From SAR92 clade bacterium (GTDB lineage Bacteria > Pseudomonadota > Gammaproteobacteria > Pseudomonadales > Porticoccaceae): a stretch of 64,000 bases of DNA. The notes beneath the pieces are model-generated. The model was not told the DNA's origin and did not search any database. It was given only the letters and a program-made list of their open reading frames with translations. The stretch spans positions 1 to 64,000 of the forward strand of contig SHBP01000006.1 of NCBI GenBank assembly GCA_004211905.1. Reading direction: 5' to 3'. Each line of letters opens with the position of its first letter. The stretch's first letter is position 1. Below, piece after piece: positions 41,098 through 50,479 of the stretch. The position numbers and the translations under genes are program-made.

Positions 41098-42549
41098 GTG
41101 GTTAACTTCACAGAGTCTTCAATATTATGGATTGATGCATCAAGGCGATTAACGTCCACAGAGCTCGCCGAATTTGGTGACCAGGGATTTAAGCTTAAGC
41201 AATTTGGGTTAGGTCAGCTGTCTAGTGCAGAATTATCCTTGGCGGACGTAGTGATTATTAGGCCTATTAATGGTTTGGACGAGCTTGATCAGATAAAGAA
41301 CCTGCTACAACAGTCAGCCCGGACACCGGTAATTGTAGTAAGACTTGGCTTGGATCAGTTTGAGTTAGGGATTGAGGCAATGAAGCGGGGCGTTGGTACA
41401 GTAGTATCAGCCGAAAATATTAATGCTAGCGATTGGCTCAATATCATTGCAGATCTTGATCTACCTAAAAATTATAACCAACCGGCGTATGTGTTTGTAG
41501 ACCCTACTAGCAGAAAATTACTTGCTTTGACTGAGCGTGTTGCGGAAACAGATGTCACGGTGTTACTTGCAGGACCTACTGGATCAGGTAAGGAGGTTCT
41601 GGCACGGATACTACATGAATCATCCCCTAGGCACGCGGCTCCGTTTGTGGCCTTTAATTGTGCAGCAATGTCTGAAAGCCTCATTGAGGACATGCTTTTT
41701 GGTCATGAGAAAGGGTCATTCACTGGAGCCACAAAAGCGCAGCCGGGGTTATTTGAGCAGGCTCAGTCAGGAACCATATTCTTGGACGAAGTGGGTGAGA
41801 TGTCATTTCAATTGCAGGCTAAATTACTCAGAGTTTTACAGGAACGAACTGTTACGCGGCTGGGGGGGCAAAAACCGGTAACCCTAGATCTCAGGGTTAT
41901 TGCGGCAACTAATCGAGACTTAAAAGAGGCTATAGAGGAGCGCGTATTTCGCGAAGACCTATATTTTAGGCTCAGCGCATTCAAGATTACACTGCCGCCA
42001 TTACGAGAGAGACCCTTAGATATCTTGCCGCTAGCTCATCAGTTTTTGGATACTCAGCTCTCCAAAGGGAGCAGAGCAACGATAACGCCAGAGGCTTCAG
42101 AGATGCTGGTCTCTTATAGTTGGCCTGGGAACGTACGCGAACTGCAGAATGTAATAGTCAGAGCTCAAGTTTTGTCTAGCCAAGGGCTAATACAGCCAGA
42201 CCACCTTGTTTTTGATGACATTGCGCGCGAAGACAATGACGACTCGCAATGGCGAGATTATCCAGTTTTTAACAAACCAAAATTGAACCAAGATGTTAAG
42301 GCAGACAAGCTAGCTACGGAAGACGGAGCGTTAAAAGCCAAGGTTAAAGCATCAAATGCTCATCAAGCAGAATCATTATCTAGGGCTATAAAGGCAAGCG
42401 AGCGCGAAATTATTATGAGCGTGCTACATGAATCAAAGAATAGAGAGCAGGCGGCTGAGAAATTAGGGATTAGCCCAAGAACCTTAAGACATAAATTACA
42501 ACGATTTCGTAAAGACGGCATGGCCGTCACTGCAGCATACGTACGATAA
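41098..42549 (+). CDS. Sigma-54-dependent activator, FleR/FlrC-like, with degenerate receiver
   Basis: An enhancer-binding protein of 483 residues expected to switch on the middle flagellar genes. Residues 1-~120 have the receiver fold pattern (SSILWIDAS, DVVIIRPING), but the position of the phospho-accepting Asp is Arg55, and the usual acidic pair and Lys are also incomplete. The AAA+ domain has GPTGSGKE (160-167), GSFTGA (207-212) and GTIFLDEVGEMS. A Fis-type HTH ends the protein (SVLHESKNREQAAEKLGISPRTLRHKLQRF). It starts with GTG at 41098. No histidine kinase (FleS/FlrB) gene is found next to it. Confidence 0.85.
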   Translation: MVNFTESSILWIDASRRLTSTELAEFGDQGFKLKQFGLGQLSSAELSLADVVIIRPINGLDELDQIKNLLQQSARTPVIVVRLGLDQFELGIEAMKRGVGTVVSAENINASDWLNIIADLDLPKNYNQPAYVFVDPTSRKLLALTERVAETDVTVLLAGPTGSGKEVLARILHESSPRHAAPFVAFNCAAMSESLIEDMLFGHEKGSFTGATKAQPGLFEQAQSGTIFLDEVGEMSFQLQAKLLRVLQERTVTRLGGQKPVTLDLRVIAATNRDLKEAIEERVFREDLYFRLSAFKITLPPLRERPLDILPLAHQFLDTQLSKGSRATITPEASEMLVSYSWPGNVRELQNVIVRAQVLSSQGLIQPDHLVFDDIAREDNDDSQWRDYPVFNKPKLNQDVKADKLATEDGALKAKVKASNAHQAESLSRAIKASEREIIMSVLHESKNREQAAEKLGISPRTLRHKLQRFRKDGMAVTAAYVR

Positions 42550-42567
42550 AAGAGAAGGGGAAACCGA

Positions 42568-42915
42568 GTGGTAAATTCAACAAATATACAGGGCGTCGAG
42601 TCAATGTTAAGCCAGATTCGAGAGTATCAGGATCAGGCAGCTCGTGGAGTCAAACTTGAAGGCAATGAGCTGGCAATCACGGAGACTCAAACACAGAGTG
42701 GCTTTGCTAGTTCTATTAAAGGGGCGCTTCAAGAGGTTAATGGATTGCAACAGGTTTCCAAGGCTAACCGAGCTGCTTATGAGCAGGGAGAGGACATCCC
42801 ACTAACTGAGGTTGTCATGAGCATGCAAAAATCCTCATTGGCTTTCGAGGCCACTCTGCAAATAAGAAACAAGGTGCTTAAGGCCTACGAAGATATTATG
42901 AATATGCCCGTATAG
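42568..42915 (+). CDS. fliE: Flagellar hook-basal body protein FliE
   Basis: FliE joins the MS ring to the rod. The C-terminal half (DIPLTEVVMSMQKSSLAFEATLQIRNKVLKAYEDIMNMPV) is the family signature; SSIKGALQEVNGLQQVSKANRAAYEQGE precedes it. It begins with GTG at 42568 after AGAAGGGGA. Its 115 residues are normal. It lies in the run from the FleR-like gene to fliF. Confidence 0.95.
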   Translation: MVNSTNIQGVESMLSQIREYQDQAARGVKLEGNELAITETQTQSGFASSIKGALQEVNGLQQVSKANRAAYEQGEDIPLTEVVMSMQKSSLAFEATLQIRNKVLKAYEDIMNMPV

Positions 42916-42947
42916 AAATTAGGAATAGAAAAGAAGAGATAAGAGAT

Positions 42948-44699
42948 ATGGCCGATTTAGCAGCACCTCAGCAAGATGTAGTATTAAATACAGTCGCACA
43001 GTCACCGGGCGCAGCGCAGCCGCAGAGCATGGTGGCAAAGCAGGCAGGACAAATGGCACAGCAGGCAAATGAGGGTCGGCCTGATGCGGTGATTCGAAAG
43101 GTGATATCTCAGCCAGCGGTTAAGCGAGCTATGCCAGCTATTATTGCATTGATGACAGTTGTGCTATTTGCACTTCTCTATTCTTGGAGCCAAGTTTCTC
43201 CTTACAGGACGGTCTATCCAGGTTTATCAGAGGCAGATCGGCAGACTGCATTTGAGGCACTCTCAAGCGCAGATTTTAAAGCGAAAATAGACATTCAAAC
43301 AGGGGAACTAAAAGTCCCATCTTCTAGATATCATGAGGCTCGAATTTATTTGGCTTCCCGAGGGCTACCAAAAAGCACAGTAGCGGGCAGTATCGGATCA
43401 ATGAGTGAAGAGGCAGCGATGACGACTAGCCAATTTATGGAACAAGTTCGATATATTTCTGCGATTGAAATAGAGCTCGCTGCTAGTGTGGCGAAAATTT
43501 CTACGATTGAGTCAGCGCGGGTTCATCTAGCCTCCCCAAAGCAAAGTGTTTTTGTAAGAAACCGCGAGGCCGCAAAGGCATCAGTGGTTGTCTCGCCCTT
43601 TCCGGGAAGGGTGGTTTCTGAGTCTCAAGTACAGGCAATTATTCATTTGATTGCTTCGAGTGTTCCATATTTAGCAACAGAGAATGTTTCCGTCGTGGAC
43701 CAGCGAGGGCAATTGCTGACTGCTAGCGAAGGCTCGAGCTCTTTATTGATGAGCACTGAACAAATGGCGCATAAGCAAAGTATGGAGGACACCTACCGCA
43801 ATCGAATTGATGCGTTTTTGTCACCAGTTGTCGGGATCGGTAATGTACGCTCGGAAGTTGATGTCCAAATGGATTTTACTGAAATTGAATCAACGTATGA
43901 AGAATATGATGGAAATGACAATGGCCCTCATGCCCGGTCGGAGACTTTAAGTCTGGAGCAAAAAGGGAACTCAAGAGCATCAGGAATCCCTGGCGCTGCC
44001 TCAAATGTAGCGTCTGTGGAAAATGCTGATGAAGGCGCCCCTCTTAGCGATAATACAGTAAGCAGCAAAACAACACGTAACTATGAAATGGATAGGGCAA
44101 TAAGGCACGTTAAGCGCCAAGGGGGAACAGTTAAAAGGATCTCAGTTGCGGTGGTGATAAACCCGCCAGCAGTGGAGCTTTCGGACGGTGACGTTCAAGA
44201 AGACTCTGGCAACAATGCTGGATTTTCAGATGTTGAGATAGAGCGGTTTTCTAACCTAGTCAAAAGCTTAATTGGTTTCGATGCGAATCGAGGAGACGTA
44301 GTTACAATTGTCTCGACTCGCTTTGAACCCCCCGTGGTAATTGAGCCAATATCAGAGCCTTGGTATGAAAATAGCCAGATCACTAGCTTGATCAAAACCT
44401 CCTCTATAGCCATCGCATTTGTTGCTTTATTATTTTTAGTTGTAAAGCCAGCTATTGGCGTTTACTCATCCGCGGCTACTGGCAACGCAGCAATTACTGC
44501 TGCTGAAGCAAGAAATAGCTACGGTATACCTCCCACCCAAGCTTATGGAGAAGGGACACCAAACCAACCAACTGGAATCGGAGAGAGTGCCACTTCTGTA
44601 AACACCTATGATAGTAAGGTTAATGCAGTTAGATCTCTAGTGGCAGAGGACTCTGGTCGAGTTGCTAATGTACTTAAAAAAATGATTCGAAACGGCTAA
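42948..44699 (+). CDS. fliF: Flagellar MS-ring protein FliF
   Basis: FliF forms the MS ring in the inner membrane. Two membrane segments are visible: PAIIALMTVVLFALLYSW near residue 65 and TSSIAIAFVALLFLVVKPAIGVY near residue 490. The ring-building motifs lie between (VYPGLSEADRQTAFEAL, ARIYLASRGLPKS, ELAASVAKISTIESARVHLASPKQSVF). The C-terminal VRSLVAEDSGRVANVLKKMIRNG binds FliG. Its 583 residues are normal. Confidence 0.97.
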   Translation: MADLAAPQQDVVLNTVAQSPGAAQPQSMVAKQAGQMAQQANEGRPDAVIRKVISQPAVKRAMPAIIALMTVVLFALLYSWSQVSPYRTVYPGLSEADRQTAFEALSSADFKAKIDIQTGELKVPSSRYHEARIYLASRGLPKSTVAGSIGSMSEEAAMTTSQFMEQVRYISAIEIELAASVAKISTIESARVHLASPKQSVFVRNREAAKASVVVSPFPGRVVSESQVQAIIHLIASSVPYLATENVSVVDQRGQLLTASEGSSSLLMSTEQMAHKQSMEDTYRNRIDAFLSPVVGIGNVRSEVDVQMDFTEIESTYEEYDGNDNGPHARSETLSLEQKGNSRASGIPGAASNVASVENADEGAPLSDNTVSSKTTRNYEMDRAIRHVKRQGGTVKRISVAVVINPPAVELSDGDVQEDSGNNAGFSDVEIERFSNLVKSLIGFDANRGDVVTIVSTRFEPPVVIEPISEPWYENSQITSLIKTSSIAIAFVALLFLVVKPAIGVYSSAATGNAAITAAEARNSYGIPPTQAYGEGTPNQPTGIGESATSVNTYDSKVNAVRSLVAEDSGRVANVLKKMIRNG

Positions 44700-44718
44700 A
44701 CGCATTTAGGAAATTAAA

Positions 44719-45774
44719 ATGGCAAAGAAACAGCAAGATGCGATTGAAATCGATCCGCAACAAGAGGAGATAGAACAACAGTATAAAACGATGACTGGTA
44801 GCCAGCGCGCTGCGGTCATTATGTTGTTACTTGGTGAGCAACACGCAGCAAATATTATAAAATTTTTAGAGCCCAAAGAGGTAAGTGTCGTTGGGGCTTC
44901 GATGGTCGATGTTTCTGATTTGTCTCAAGGTTTAGTGAATAAAGTACTTGACGATTTCATCGAGATACTTGGGTTGCAGACGAATTTAGGGCTCGGCACC
45001 GCGGATTACGTGCAAAATGTTATTAAGCAAGCTCTGGGGGATGAAAAGGCTGCTACTGTCCTGGGGAAAATAATGCCACCAAGTTCGAGTAAAGGATTAG
45101 AAATTTTACACTGGATGGATGCTCGCTCTATTGCTGAAATCATTAGTGATGAACATCCGCAAATATCAGCCATTATATTATCTGTGCTTGAAGCAGATGT
45201 AGCCGCACAGGTTTTGGGATTTCTGCCAGAACAGCAAAGATCAGAAATTGTACAACGGGTAGCAACCCTAGAGGCTATTCAGCCGGCAGCTATGCGAGAG
45301 CTTGAGGGTCTTTTGACCCAGCAATTTTCAAACACATCCGCACAATCAGCCAATTTTGGCGGCGTTGAGACTGCAGCTACCATCATGAACTTTGCCAGCG
45401 CTGAAGTGGTTTCAGAAGTTATGGATACTATGGCTCTCAAAGATGAAAATTTGGCTACACAAATTCAAGATAAGATGCTGACTTTCGACAACTTAGCCGA
45501 AGTGGATAACAAAGGTATCCAGAAGCTATTAGCGGCGACTGGTAATGAAGTGTTAATGGCCGCAATTAGAGGCGCAGATGAAGCGACCAAAGAAAATTTC
45601 TTAAGCAACATGTCAGAACGTGCCCGACTGCTGTTTTTGGATGATTTGGAGGCTAAAGGCCCAATTCGAATATCCGAAGTGGAGGCAGCTCAGAAAAACA
45701 TTATGCGGATCGCCAGAAAGCTCGCCGATGACGGTGAAATCGTTTTGGTTGGCAAAGGAGACGATTTTGTCTGA
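44719..45774 (+). CDS. fliG: Flagellar motor switch protein FliG
   Basis: FliG connects the C ring to the MS ring and receives torque from the stator. Its 351 residues include GSQRAAVIMLLLGEQHAANI at the N-terminus, EHPQISAIILSVLEADVAAQVLGFLPEQQRSEIVQRVATLE in the middle and the C-terminal torque helix region ERARLLFLDDLEAKGPIRISEVEAAQKNIMRIARKL. The gene overlaps the fliH start by 8 nt. Confidence 0.97.
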   Translation: MAKKQQDAIEIDPQQEEIEQQYKTMTGSQRAAVIMLLLGEQHAANIIKFLEPKEVSVVGASMVDVSDLSQGLVNKVLDDFIEILGLQTNLGLGTADYVQNVIKQALGDEKAATVLGKIMPPSSSKGLEILHWMDARSIAEIISDEHPQISAIILSVLEADVAAQVLGFLPEQQRSEIVQRVATLEAIQPAAMRELEGLLTQQFSNTSAQSANFGGVETAATIMNFASAEVVSEVMDTMALKDENLATQIQDKMLTFDNLAEVDNKGIQKLLAATGNEVLMAAIRGADEATKENFLSNMSERARLLFLDDLEAKGPIRISEVEAAQKNIMRIARKLADDGEIVLVGKGDDFV

Positions 45775-46627
45775 TAAAGAAACATTTGTTAATTGGCGCT
45801 CAAATGACTTTTTAGCAGAAGGCAATATCTCCGCAACATTTTCTGCCTTGCCATGGGTGAGCGGGGGCCCTACCAGAGGAGGGTCCGAGTTTAGAAAATG
45901 GGAACCTCAAAGCTTGGATTCTTTGGAGTCAGCTAAAGAACTGAAAATCGTAACAGAAAAGGAGGCTCTACTAGAGGACGCAGTGCCAGCAAAAAGCCTT
46001 GATAGCGCAGGAGGACTGACGGTATCGAGGGAAGAGCTTAATCAAGCAAATCAGGACTCTTTTGAGAAGGGCTACGCACACGGATTTGAAAAGGCAGAAC
46101 GAAAATGGGAGAGTGCTCGAGAAACGTTCCTAGAAGTCACCCAGGGGATGTATAGAGAGCAAAAGCAGGTAACGACTTTTTTCGAACCCTTGAAAAGACT
46201 GTCCTTACATATAGCGCAGGAATTAGTCAGAGGAGAGCTAAGCATCTCGAGTGATGCTATCGAAAGACTTATAAGAGGTGCACTAGAGGAAATTGAGGAG
46301 AAAGGACCAGCGGCCATAGTCATGGAACTCAACCCACAGGATTTGCATATGATCTGTTCTAATCTTTCTCAGGATTTAGCGCATTTAGATTTTAGGCAAA
46401 ATGATAGCCTCTCGCCGGGCAGTGTTCTGCTAAAACTACATAACGGCGCTGTCGAGGATCTCTTAGAGCATAGATTAGAAGTGCTTTCAGAAGCACTGTT
46501 CGCAACGATTTCTGGTGATGAAGACAATAAACTAAATATCCAAAAGGACGGTGACGAAGAGCCTCTAAATGGACTAAAGACGACAATCGATCCTGAAAAG
46601 TTTCTAGATGAACCAAAAGATGTATGA
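45767..46627 (+). CDS. fliH: Flagellar export ATPase regulator FliH
   Basis: FliH holds the FliI ATPase and delivers it to the export gate. I start it at TTG 45767, which has AGGAG 6 nt upstream and sits at the fliG stop; the open frame runs further back inside fliG but has no FliH character there. The 286-residue product has the glycine-spaced helix typical of FliH/YscL (QDSFEKGYAHGFEKAERKWESARETF) and a C-terminal LSLHIAQELVRGELSISSDAIERLIRGALEEI and LNPQDLHMI. It overlaps fliI by 20 nt. Confidence 0.88.
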   Translation: MSDKETFVNWRSNDFLAEGNISATFSALPWVSGGPTRGGSEFRKWEPQSLDSLESAKELKIVTEKEALLEDAVPAKSLDSAGGLTVSREELNQANQDSFEKGYAHGFEKAERKWESARETFLEVTQGMYREQKQVTTFFEPLKRLSLHIAQELVRGELSISSDAIERLIRGALEEIEEKGPAAIVMELNPQDLHMICSNLSQDLAHLDFRQNDSLSPGSVLLKLHNGAVEDLLEHRLEVLSEALFATISGDEDNKLNIQKDGDEEPLNGLKTTIDPEKFLDEPKDV

Positions 46628-47948
46628 TTTTTCATCTCAAGTAGGACAGTTAATTCCGCATCTGAGAGCCCCTCGGATAAACACTAGTGGGGAAATAGTT
46701 AGGGTAGTTGGTTTGATGTTGGAAGCTAAAGGTATTAACGCACCTTTGGGCGCTCACTGTCAGGTGGAGCATCTAGAATTAGGAACGTTTATAGACGCTC
46801 AAGTAGTAGGGTTTAATGGAGAGGCGCTTTACTTGATGCCATTTACAGAAGTTGCTGGTATCGGCCCAGGAGCCCGAATATGGGTTCGCTCCAATAGCAG
46901 CAAAGGCGGGGTTGGTTCAGGGTTACTTGGTAGAGTTATTGATGCTCAAGGAAGCCCCCTAGATGGCAAGGAAGAAATTAGGTACGACGAGTATAAAAGT
47001 CTAGAAGGGATAGAGATAAATCCAATGGCGCGAGGCCCAATTGATAAGATTCTTGACACTGGTATAAAGGCAATTAATACCTGTTTGACTCTTGGGCAAG
47101 GGCAACGGATCGGATTGATCGCGGGATCAGGGGTAGGGAAAAGCGTGCTTATGGGAATGCTAACGCGAAATACCCAAGCAGATGTTGTTGTAATAGGGCT
47201 GATCGGTGAGCGAGGACGGGAAGTTCAAGAGTTTGTTCATCAAACCCTTGGCGAGCAAGGATTGAAGAAAGCAGTTGTTGTCGCCTCTCCAGCGAATGAG
47301 TCTCCGGTTGTTCGGTTAAAGGCGGCAAGTCTTACCCACTTGATAGCAGAATATTTTAGGGATCAAGGTCAGAATGTCCTCCTGCTTTGTGACAGCTTAA
47401 CCAGAGTAGCTCATGCGCAACGTGAGATTGGGTTAGCAATTGGCGAACCACCTACAGCAAAAGGCTATCCTCCGTCAGTTTTTGCGCTTCTACCCAAGTT
47501 AATCGAAAGAGCGGGAGTAGGGCGTAATAGCGTTGGGGCGATTACGGCTATTTATACGGTTCTTGCAGAGGGCGATGATCGGTCTGACCCAGTGGTTGAC
47601 ATAGCTCGAGCCTCTTTAGACGGGCAAGTAATGTTAGCAAGAGAACTTGCGGATGCGGCACATTATCCAGCGATCGATTTAACAGGCTCAATTTCTCGTA
47701 TTATGAATAGCTTGTTGACGCCAGAGTTACAAAAGAGCGCTAATCGATTGCGAAATCTTTGGGCAATATATCAACAGAATAAAGATCTTATTCAAGTCGG
47801 GGCCTATGAGGTTGGGGTAGATCCAAATATCGATCTAGCGATTCAGTTGAGACCAAAGATAAACGAATTGTTACAACAGAACAGTGAAATAGCGGTTAGC
47901 ATTGACCAAAGCCAAGAATTGCTTCAGCAGCTAATGGAGCAGGCCTAG
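46608..47948 (+). CDS. fliI: Flagellum-specific export ATPase FliI
   Basis: The ATPase of the flagellar type III export apparatus, related to F1 beta. Walker A AGSGVGKS is at about residues 172-179; the Walker B region is VLLLCDSLTRVAHAQREIGLAIGEPPTAKGYPPSVFALLPKLIERAG, the family signature. Its 446 residues are normal. fliJ starts at its stop codon. Confidence 0.98.
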   Translation: MNQKMYDFSSQVGQLIPHLRAPRINTSGEIVRVVGLMLEAKGINAPLGAHCQVEHLELGTFIDAQVVGFNGEALYLMPFTEVAGIGPGARIWVRSNSSKGGVGSGLLGRVIDAQGSPLDGKEEIRYDEYKSLEGIEINPMARGPIDKILDTGIKAINTCLTLGQGQRIGLIAGSGVGKSVLMGMLTRNTQADVVVIGLIGERGREVQEFVHQTLGEQGLKKAVVVASPANESPVVRLKAASLTHLIAEYFRDQGQNVLLLCDSLTRVAHAQREIGLAIGEPPTAKGYPPSVFALLPKLIERAGVGRNSVGAITAIYTVLAEGDDRSDPVVDIARASLDGQVMLARELADAAHYPAIDLTGSISRIMNSLLTPELQKSANRLRNLWAIYQQNKDLIQVGAYEVGVDPNIDLAIQLRPKINELLQQNSEIAVSIDQSQELLQQLMEQA

Positions 47949-48388
47949 TGACTAATATTAATCCGGTTTGGGACGTGCTCGCGTCGCAGGCTAACAGCGC
48001 CGTGCTTAAAGCTGAGGCAAGGTTAGAAAAGTTTGCCAAGCACAAACAGAAGATTGTGGTCAGGCAGGAAAAAATATCAGCGCTATTGGTTGAGTACTCA
48101 AATCATTCTGAGAAAATTCAGAGCAATGGCGGCAGTGGAGAGATTGATAACAGCAGAAAGTTTATTGCTCAGCTGATGGATCTTCAGAATCGAACCCACC
48201 ATGAGTATATCAATGTTGAAGCTGACTATGGCAGGGCAAAAAAGGCTCTAATATTGGCTAATCAAGAAAAGTTGAAAGCGGACTTTTTATCTCAAAGAGA
48301 AAAAGAAATACAACATCAGTTGTTAGTTACGAAAGAAAAGCGAGAGCTCGAACTTCAGGGAATCACCCAATTTAATCTCAAAAGATAA
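47948..48388 (+). CDS. fliJ: Flagellar export chaperone FliJ
   Basis: A 146-residue coiled-coil protein with alternating Leu/Ala and many Lys, Glu and Gln residues, as expected for FliJ, which fits the centre of the FliI hexamer. FliJ sequences are poorly conserved; the call rests on coiled-coil character, length and position directly after fliI, overlapping at GTG 47948. Confidence 0.85.
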   Translation: MTNINPVWDVLASQANSAVLKAEARLEKFAKHKQKIVVRQEKISALLVEYSNHSEKIQSNGGSGEIDNSRKFIAQLMDLQNRTHHEYINVEADYGRAKKALILANQEKLKADFLSQREKEIQHQLLVTKEKRELELQGITQFNLKR

Positions 48389-48405
48389 TCGCCTATAACG
48401 GAGAT

Positions 48406-48420
48406 TGGCATATGTCTTGC
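48406..48420 (+). promoter_or_regulatory. Sigma-54 promoter before fliK
   Basis: TGGCATATGTCTTGC keeps the essential GG and GC with 10-nt spacing and the TGGCA/TTGC core. It is 38 nt before the fliK start and would begin a second transcript, fliK to flhB and beyond. Confidence 0.75.
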
Positions 48421-48457
48421 TTAGATATAAAGATCTTTTAAGAGAGTTGGTTGGAGA

Positions 48458-49810
48458 ATGAAGTTAATGGTTGATTTACCCAGAATAATGCTCAGTCAAA
48501 ATAGCTCAAGCGCCACGCATGAGAGCGAACAAATTGAGGCACAGCGGGACTTAGGCGTTGGTCAAAGTGAAGCATTTAGAGAAATTTTTGAACAAAGTAT
48601 CGCTAAGACTGCTTCTCTAGAAAGCGGCAAAAATAATCCAGAATATGGCGAGATTCTGCCGGAAAACACTCCCGCATTGGTCACAATGGAAAGTAAGAAG
48701 TTACCTGGTGGCATGGTGCTGCTTGTAGGGGGTGACGAACCAAGTAATGAGGTAATAGAAGAATTTGCCCAGTCTCAAGGAATAGAAGCTGAATTGCTTG
48801 TGCTCCTCATGAAAAGCCAACCGTCTGATCCTTATAGGACAGAGTCTGCACTTGTTCTAGCAAAAGAGGATTCTTTGCGGGCTAGTGAAAAGGCGCTTGC
48901 CCAAGAATTTGAGCTAAGTAATGGCCTCGAAGCAATAACAGCACGAGAGCCTTTCTTCAATGTCTCGGGCCAAGAAAAAGTTTTGATTGGTGCCAATTCA
49001 GTCTATGAGGTAAGCGAAAGTCTAACACAGCTCAAAAAACCTCAGTATTTGCAAGCAGCTGATTACGAAAAGCCGAACTCCTTATTGGCTAGTGCACTTA
49101 AAGCCTCGACTACACAAAATAATAGGCTCATAGCTGGGTCAAATAATTTCATTGGGTTAGATTCGGCACATGTAAAAGAAGTGTTTTCGAAAGTGCAGCT
49201 GCCACAAATTTCAAAAAACTTAAGTTTGACTGTAACTCCTGAAACCGCGCTTTTAGTTAGAGAATACAACGATACCCCTCTCGTACAGACTAAAAATACG
49301 GAGACTTTTGTGTCCGTACCAGATGCGACCGGTAAACGTATTTCCATTGAACTTCCCGAAGCTCTATCCATGACCAAACAAGAACAACATTCTTATATGT
49401 CTAGGCGTTTGGCAGAGGCTCTGGGCCAGAGATTAGCTACTCAAGTTTCTAAAGGAGTTTGGCAAGTCGAATTAGATATACATCCTAAAACGTTGGGGCG
49501 TATAGAAATACAGTTAGAGATGAGGGGTGGAGAGTTGGAGGCACAATTTAATGCATCTAAGGCTCTAACGAGAGAACTTCTTCAGGAAGGATTGCCCAGA
49601 TTAAAAGAGGAATTAAGAGAACATGGCATAAAAACTGCTTACCTAGGCTTAGGGAGTGGAAAGCAACGAGAAAATGGCGGAAATCCGACACCCTCAGATA
49701 AAGAAAAGAATGGAGATGAGACTGGGCTGCATGCAAGGGCTGTTGTGTTAGAACCAAAGACAGGGGTGAGGCAACAAACTCTTAGCGATGGCTTAGATGT
49801 AACTATTTAA
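48458..49810 (+). CDS. fliK: Flagellar hook-length control protein FliK
   Basis: FliK measures hook length and switches export specificity via FlhB. The N-terminal 300 residues are low in conservation, as usual. The C-terminal domain is clear: LATQVSKGVWQVELDIHPKTLGRIEIQLEMRGGELEAQFNASKALTRELLQEGLPRLKEELREHGI (about residues 330-395). Its 450 residues fit. It lies directly before fliL. Confidence 0.9.
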   Translation: MKLMVDLPRIMLSQNSSSATHESEQIEAQRDLGVGQSEAFREIFEQSIAKTASLESGKNNPEYGEILPENTPALVTMESKKLPGGMVLLVGGDEPSNEVIEEFAQSQGIEAELLVLLMKSQPSDPYRTESALVLAKEDSLRASEKALAQEFELSNGLEAITAREPFFNVSGQEKVLIGANSVYEVSESLTQLKKPQYLQAADYEKPNSLLASALKASTTQNNRLIAGSNNFIGLDSAHVKEVFSKVQLPQISKNLSLTVTPETALLVREYNDTPLVQTKNTETFVSVPDATGKRISIELPEALSMTKQEQHSYMSRRLAEALGQRLATQVSKGVWQVELDIHPKTLGRIEIQLEMRGGELEAQFNASKALTRELLQEGLPRLKEELREHGIKTAYLGLGSGKQRENGGNPTPSDKEKNGDETGLHARAVVLEPKTGVRQQTLSDGLDVTI

Positions 49811-49862
49811 AGCAATAAGACATCTCACTAAGCAATTTTGATATGAATAAGGAATGCAAATA

Positions 49863-50438
49863 ATGAGTAATGAAGAAACGAGCGAAGATAGCGGGGGATC
49901 GAAAAAAAGACCAATACTTAAGATTGTACTGATTGTATTGTTGGTTTTAATACTGCTGGGAGGAGCGGTACTTGGGACACTATTTGCCGTTGGATTTTTT
50001 GACTCAAAGACTGATGCAGAGAGTGCTATTGCTGCGATGCAAGATGCCGAAAATACTGGTGCTGAAGCAAATGAACAGCAAAGGCAAGATGAGGCTATAA
50101 AAGTTATCGATGACAAAGGGCTAAAGTATCTTGAAATAGAGCCTGAGCTCCTAAGTAATCTCCATAATTCACAAAGAATGATCCAAGTAAAGATTGCAGT
50201 AATGGTAAAACAGAATGAGGACAAAACACTTCTTAGGCTAATAGAGAAGCACGCCTATCCTGTCCGCAGTCAACTTTTAAAAATCCTTTCAGAGAAACGA
50301 GAAGATCAGGTTTCACGTGAAGGGTTTAGAGATAACTTAGCTTTGGAGCTTAAGGATGCAATGAACGATGTCCTAGAGACGCGTATAGGCAATCGAGAGA
50401 TTCAAGAACTATATTTTACCGAGTTTATTGTGCAATAG
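49863..50438 (+). CDS. fliL: Flagellar basal body-associated protein FliL
   Basis: FliL surrounds and supports the stator. The 191-residue product has a short cytoplasmic tail, one membrane segment (ILKIVLIVLLVLILLGGAVLGTLFAVGFF) and a periplasmic domain (YLEIEPELLSNLHNSQRMIQVKIAVMV). AAGG at 49849-49852 is well spaced for ATG 49863 and too close to the ATG at 49854. Position between fliK and fliM supports the call. Confidence 0.92.
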   Translation: MSNEETSEDSGGSKKRPILKIVLIVLLVLILLGGAVLGTLFAVGFFDSKTDAESAIAAMQDAENTGAEANEQQRQDEAIKVIDDKGLKYLEIEPELLSNLHNSQRMIQVKIAVMVKQNEDKTLLRLIEKHAYPVRSQLLKILSEKREDQVSREGFRDNLALELKDAMNDVLETRIGNREIQELYFTEFIVQ

Positions 50439-50479
50439 CTGAGACGATAATTGCTAAAAGGCAACTATGGAGAGCCAAG

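Noticed and set aside
42530-42567. Sigma-54-like TGGCCGTCACTGC before fliE
   Set aside because: GG and GC are only 8 nt apart; fliE most likely belongs to the preceding transcript.
45620-45766. 5' extension of the fliH frame inside fliG
   Set aside because: The translated part is a frame shadow of fliG; the TTG at 45767 has a good ribosome site.
50309-50324. GGTTTCACGTGAAGGG in fliL, resembling parS
   Set aside because: Only 12 of 16 positions match TGTTTCACGTGAAACA, one arm is broken, and it is 28 kb from the recF sites.
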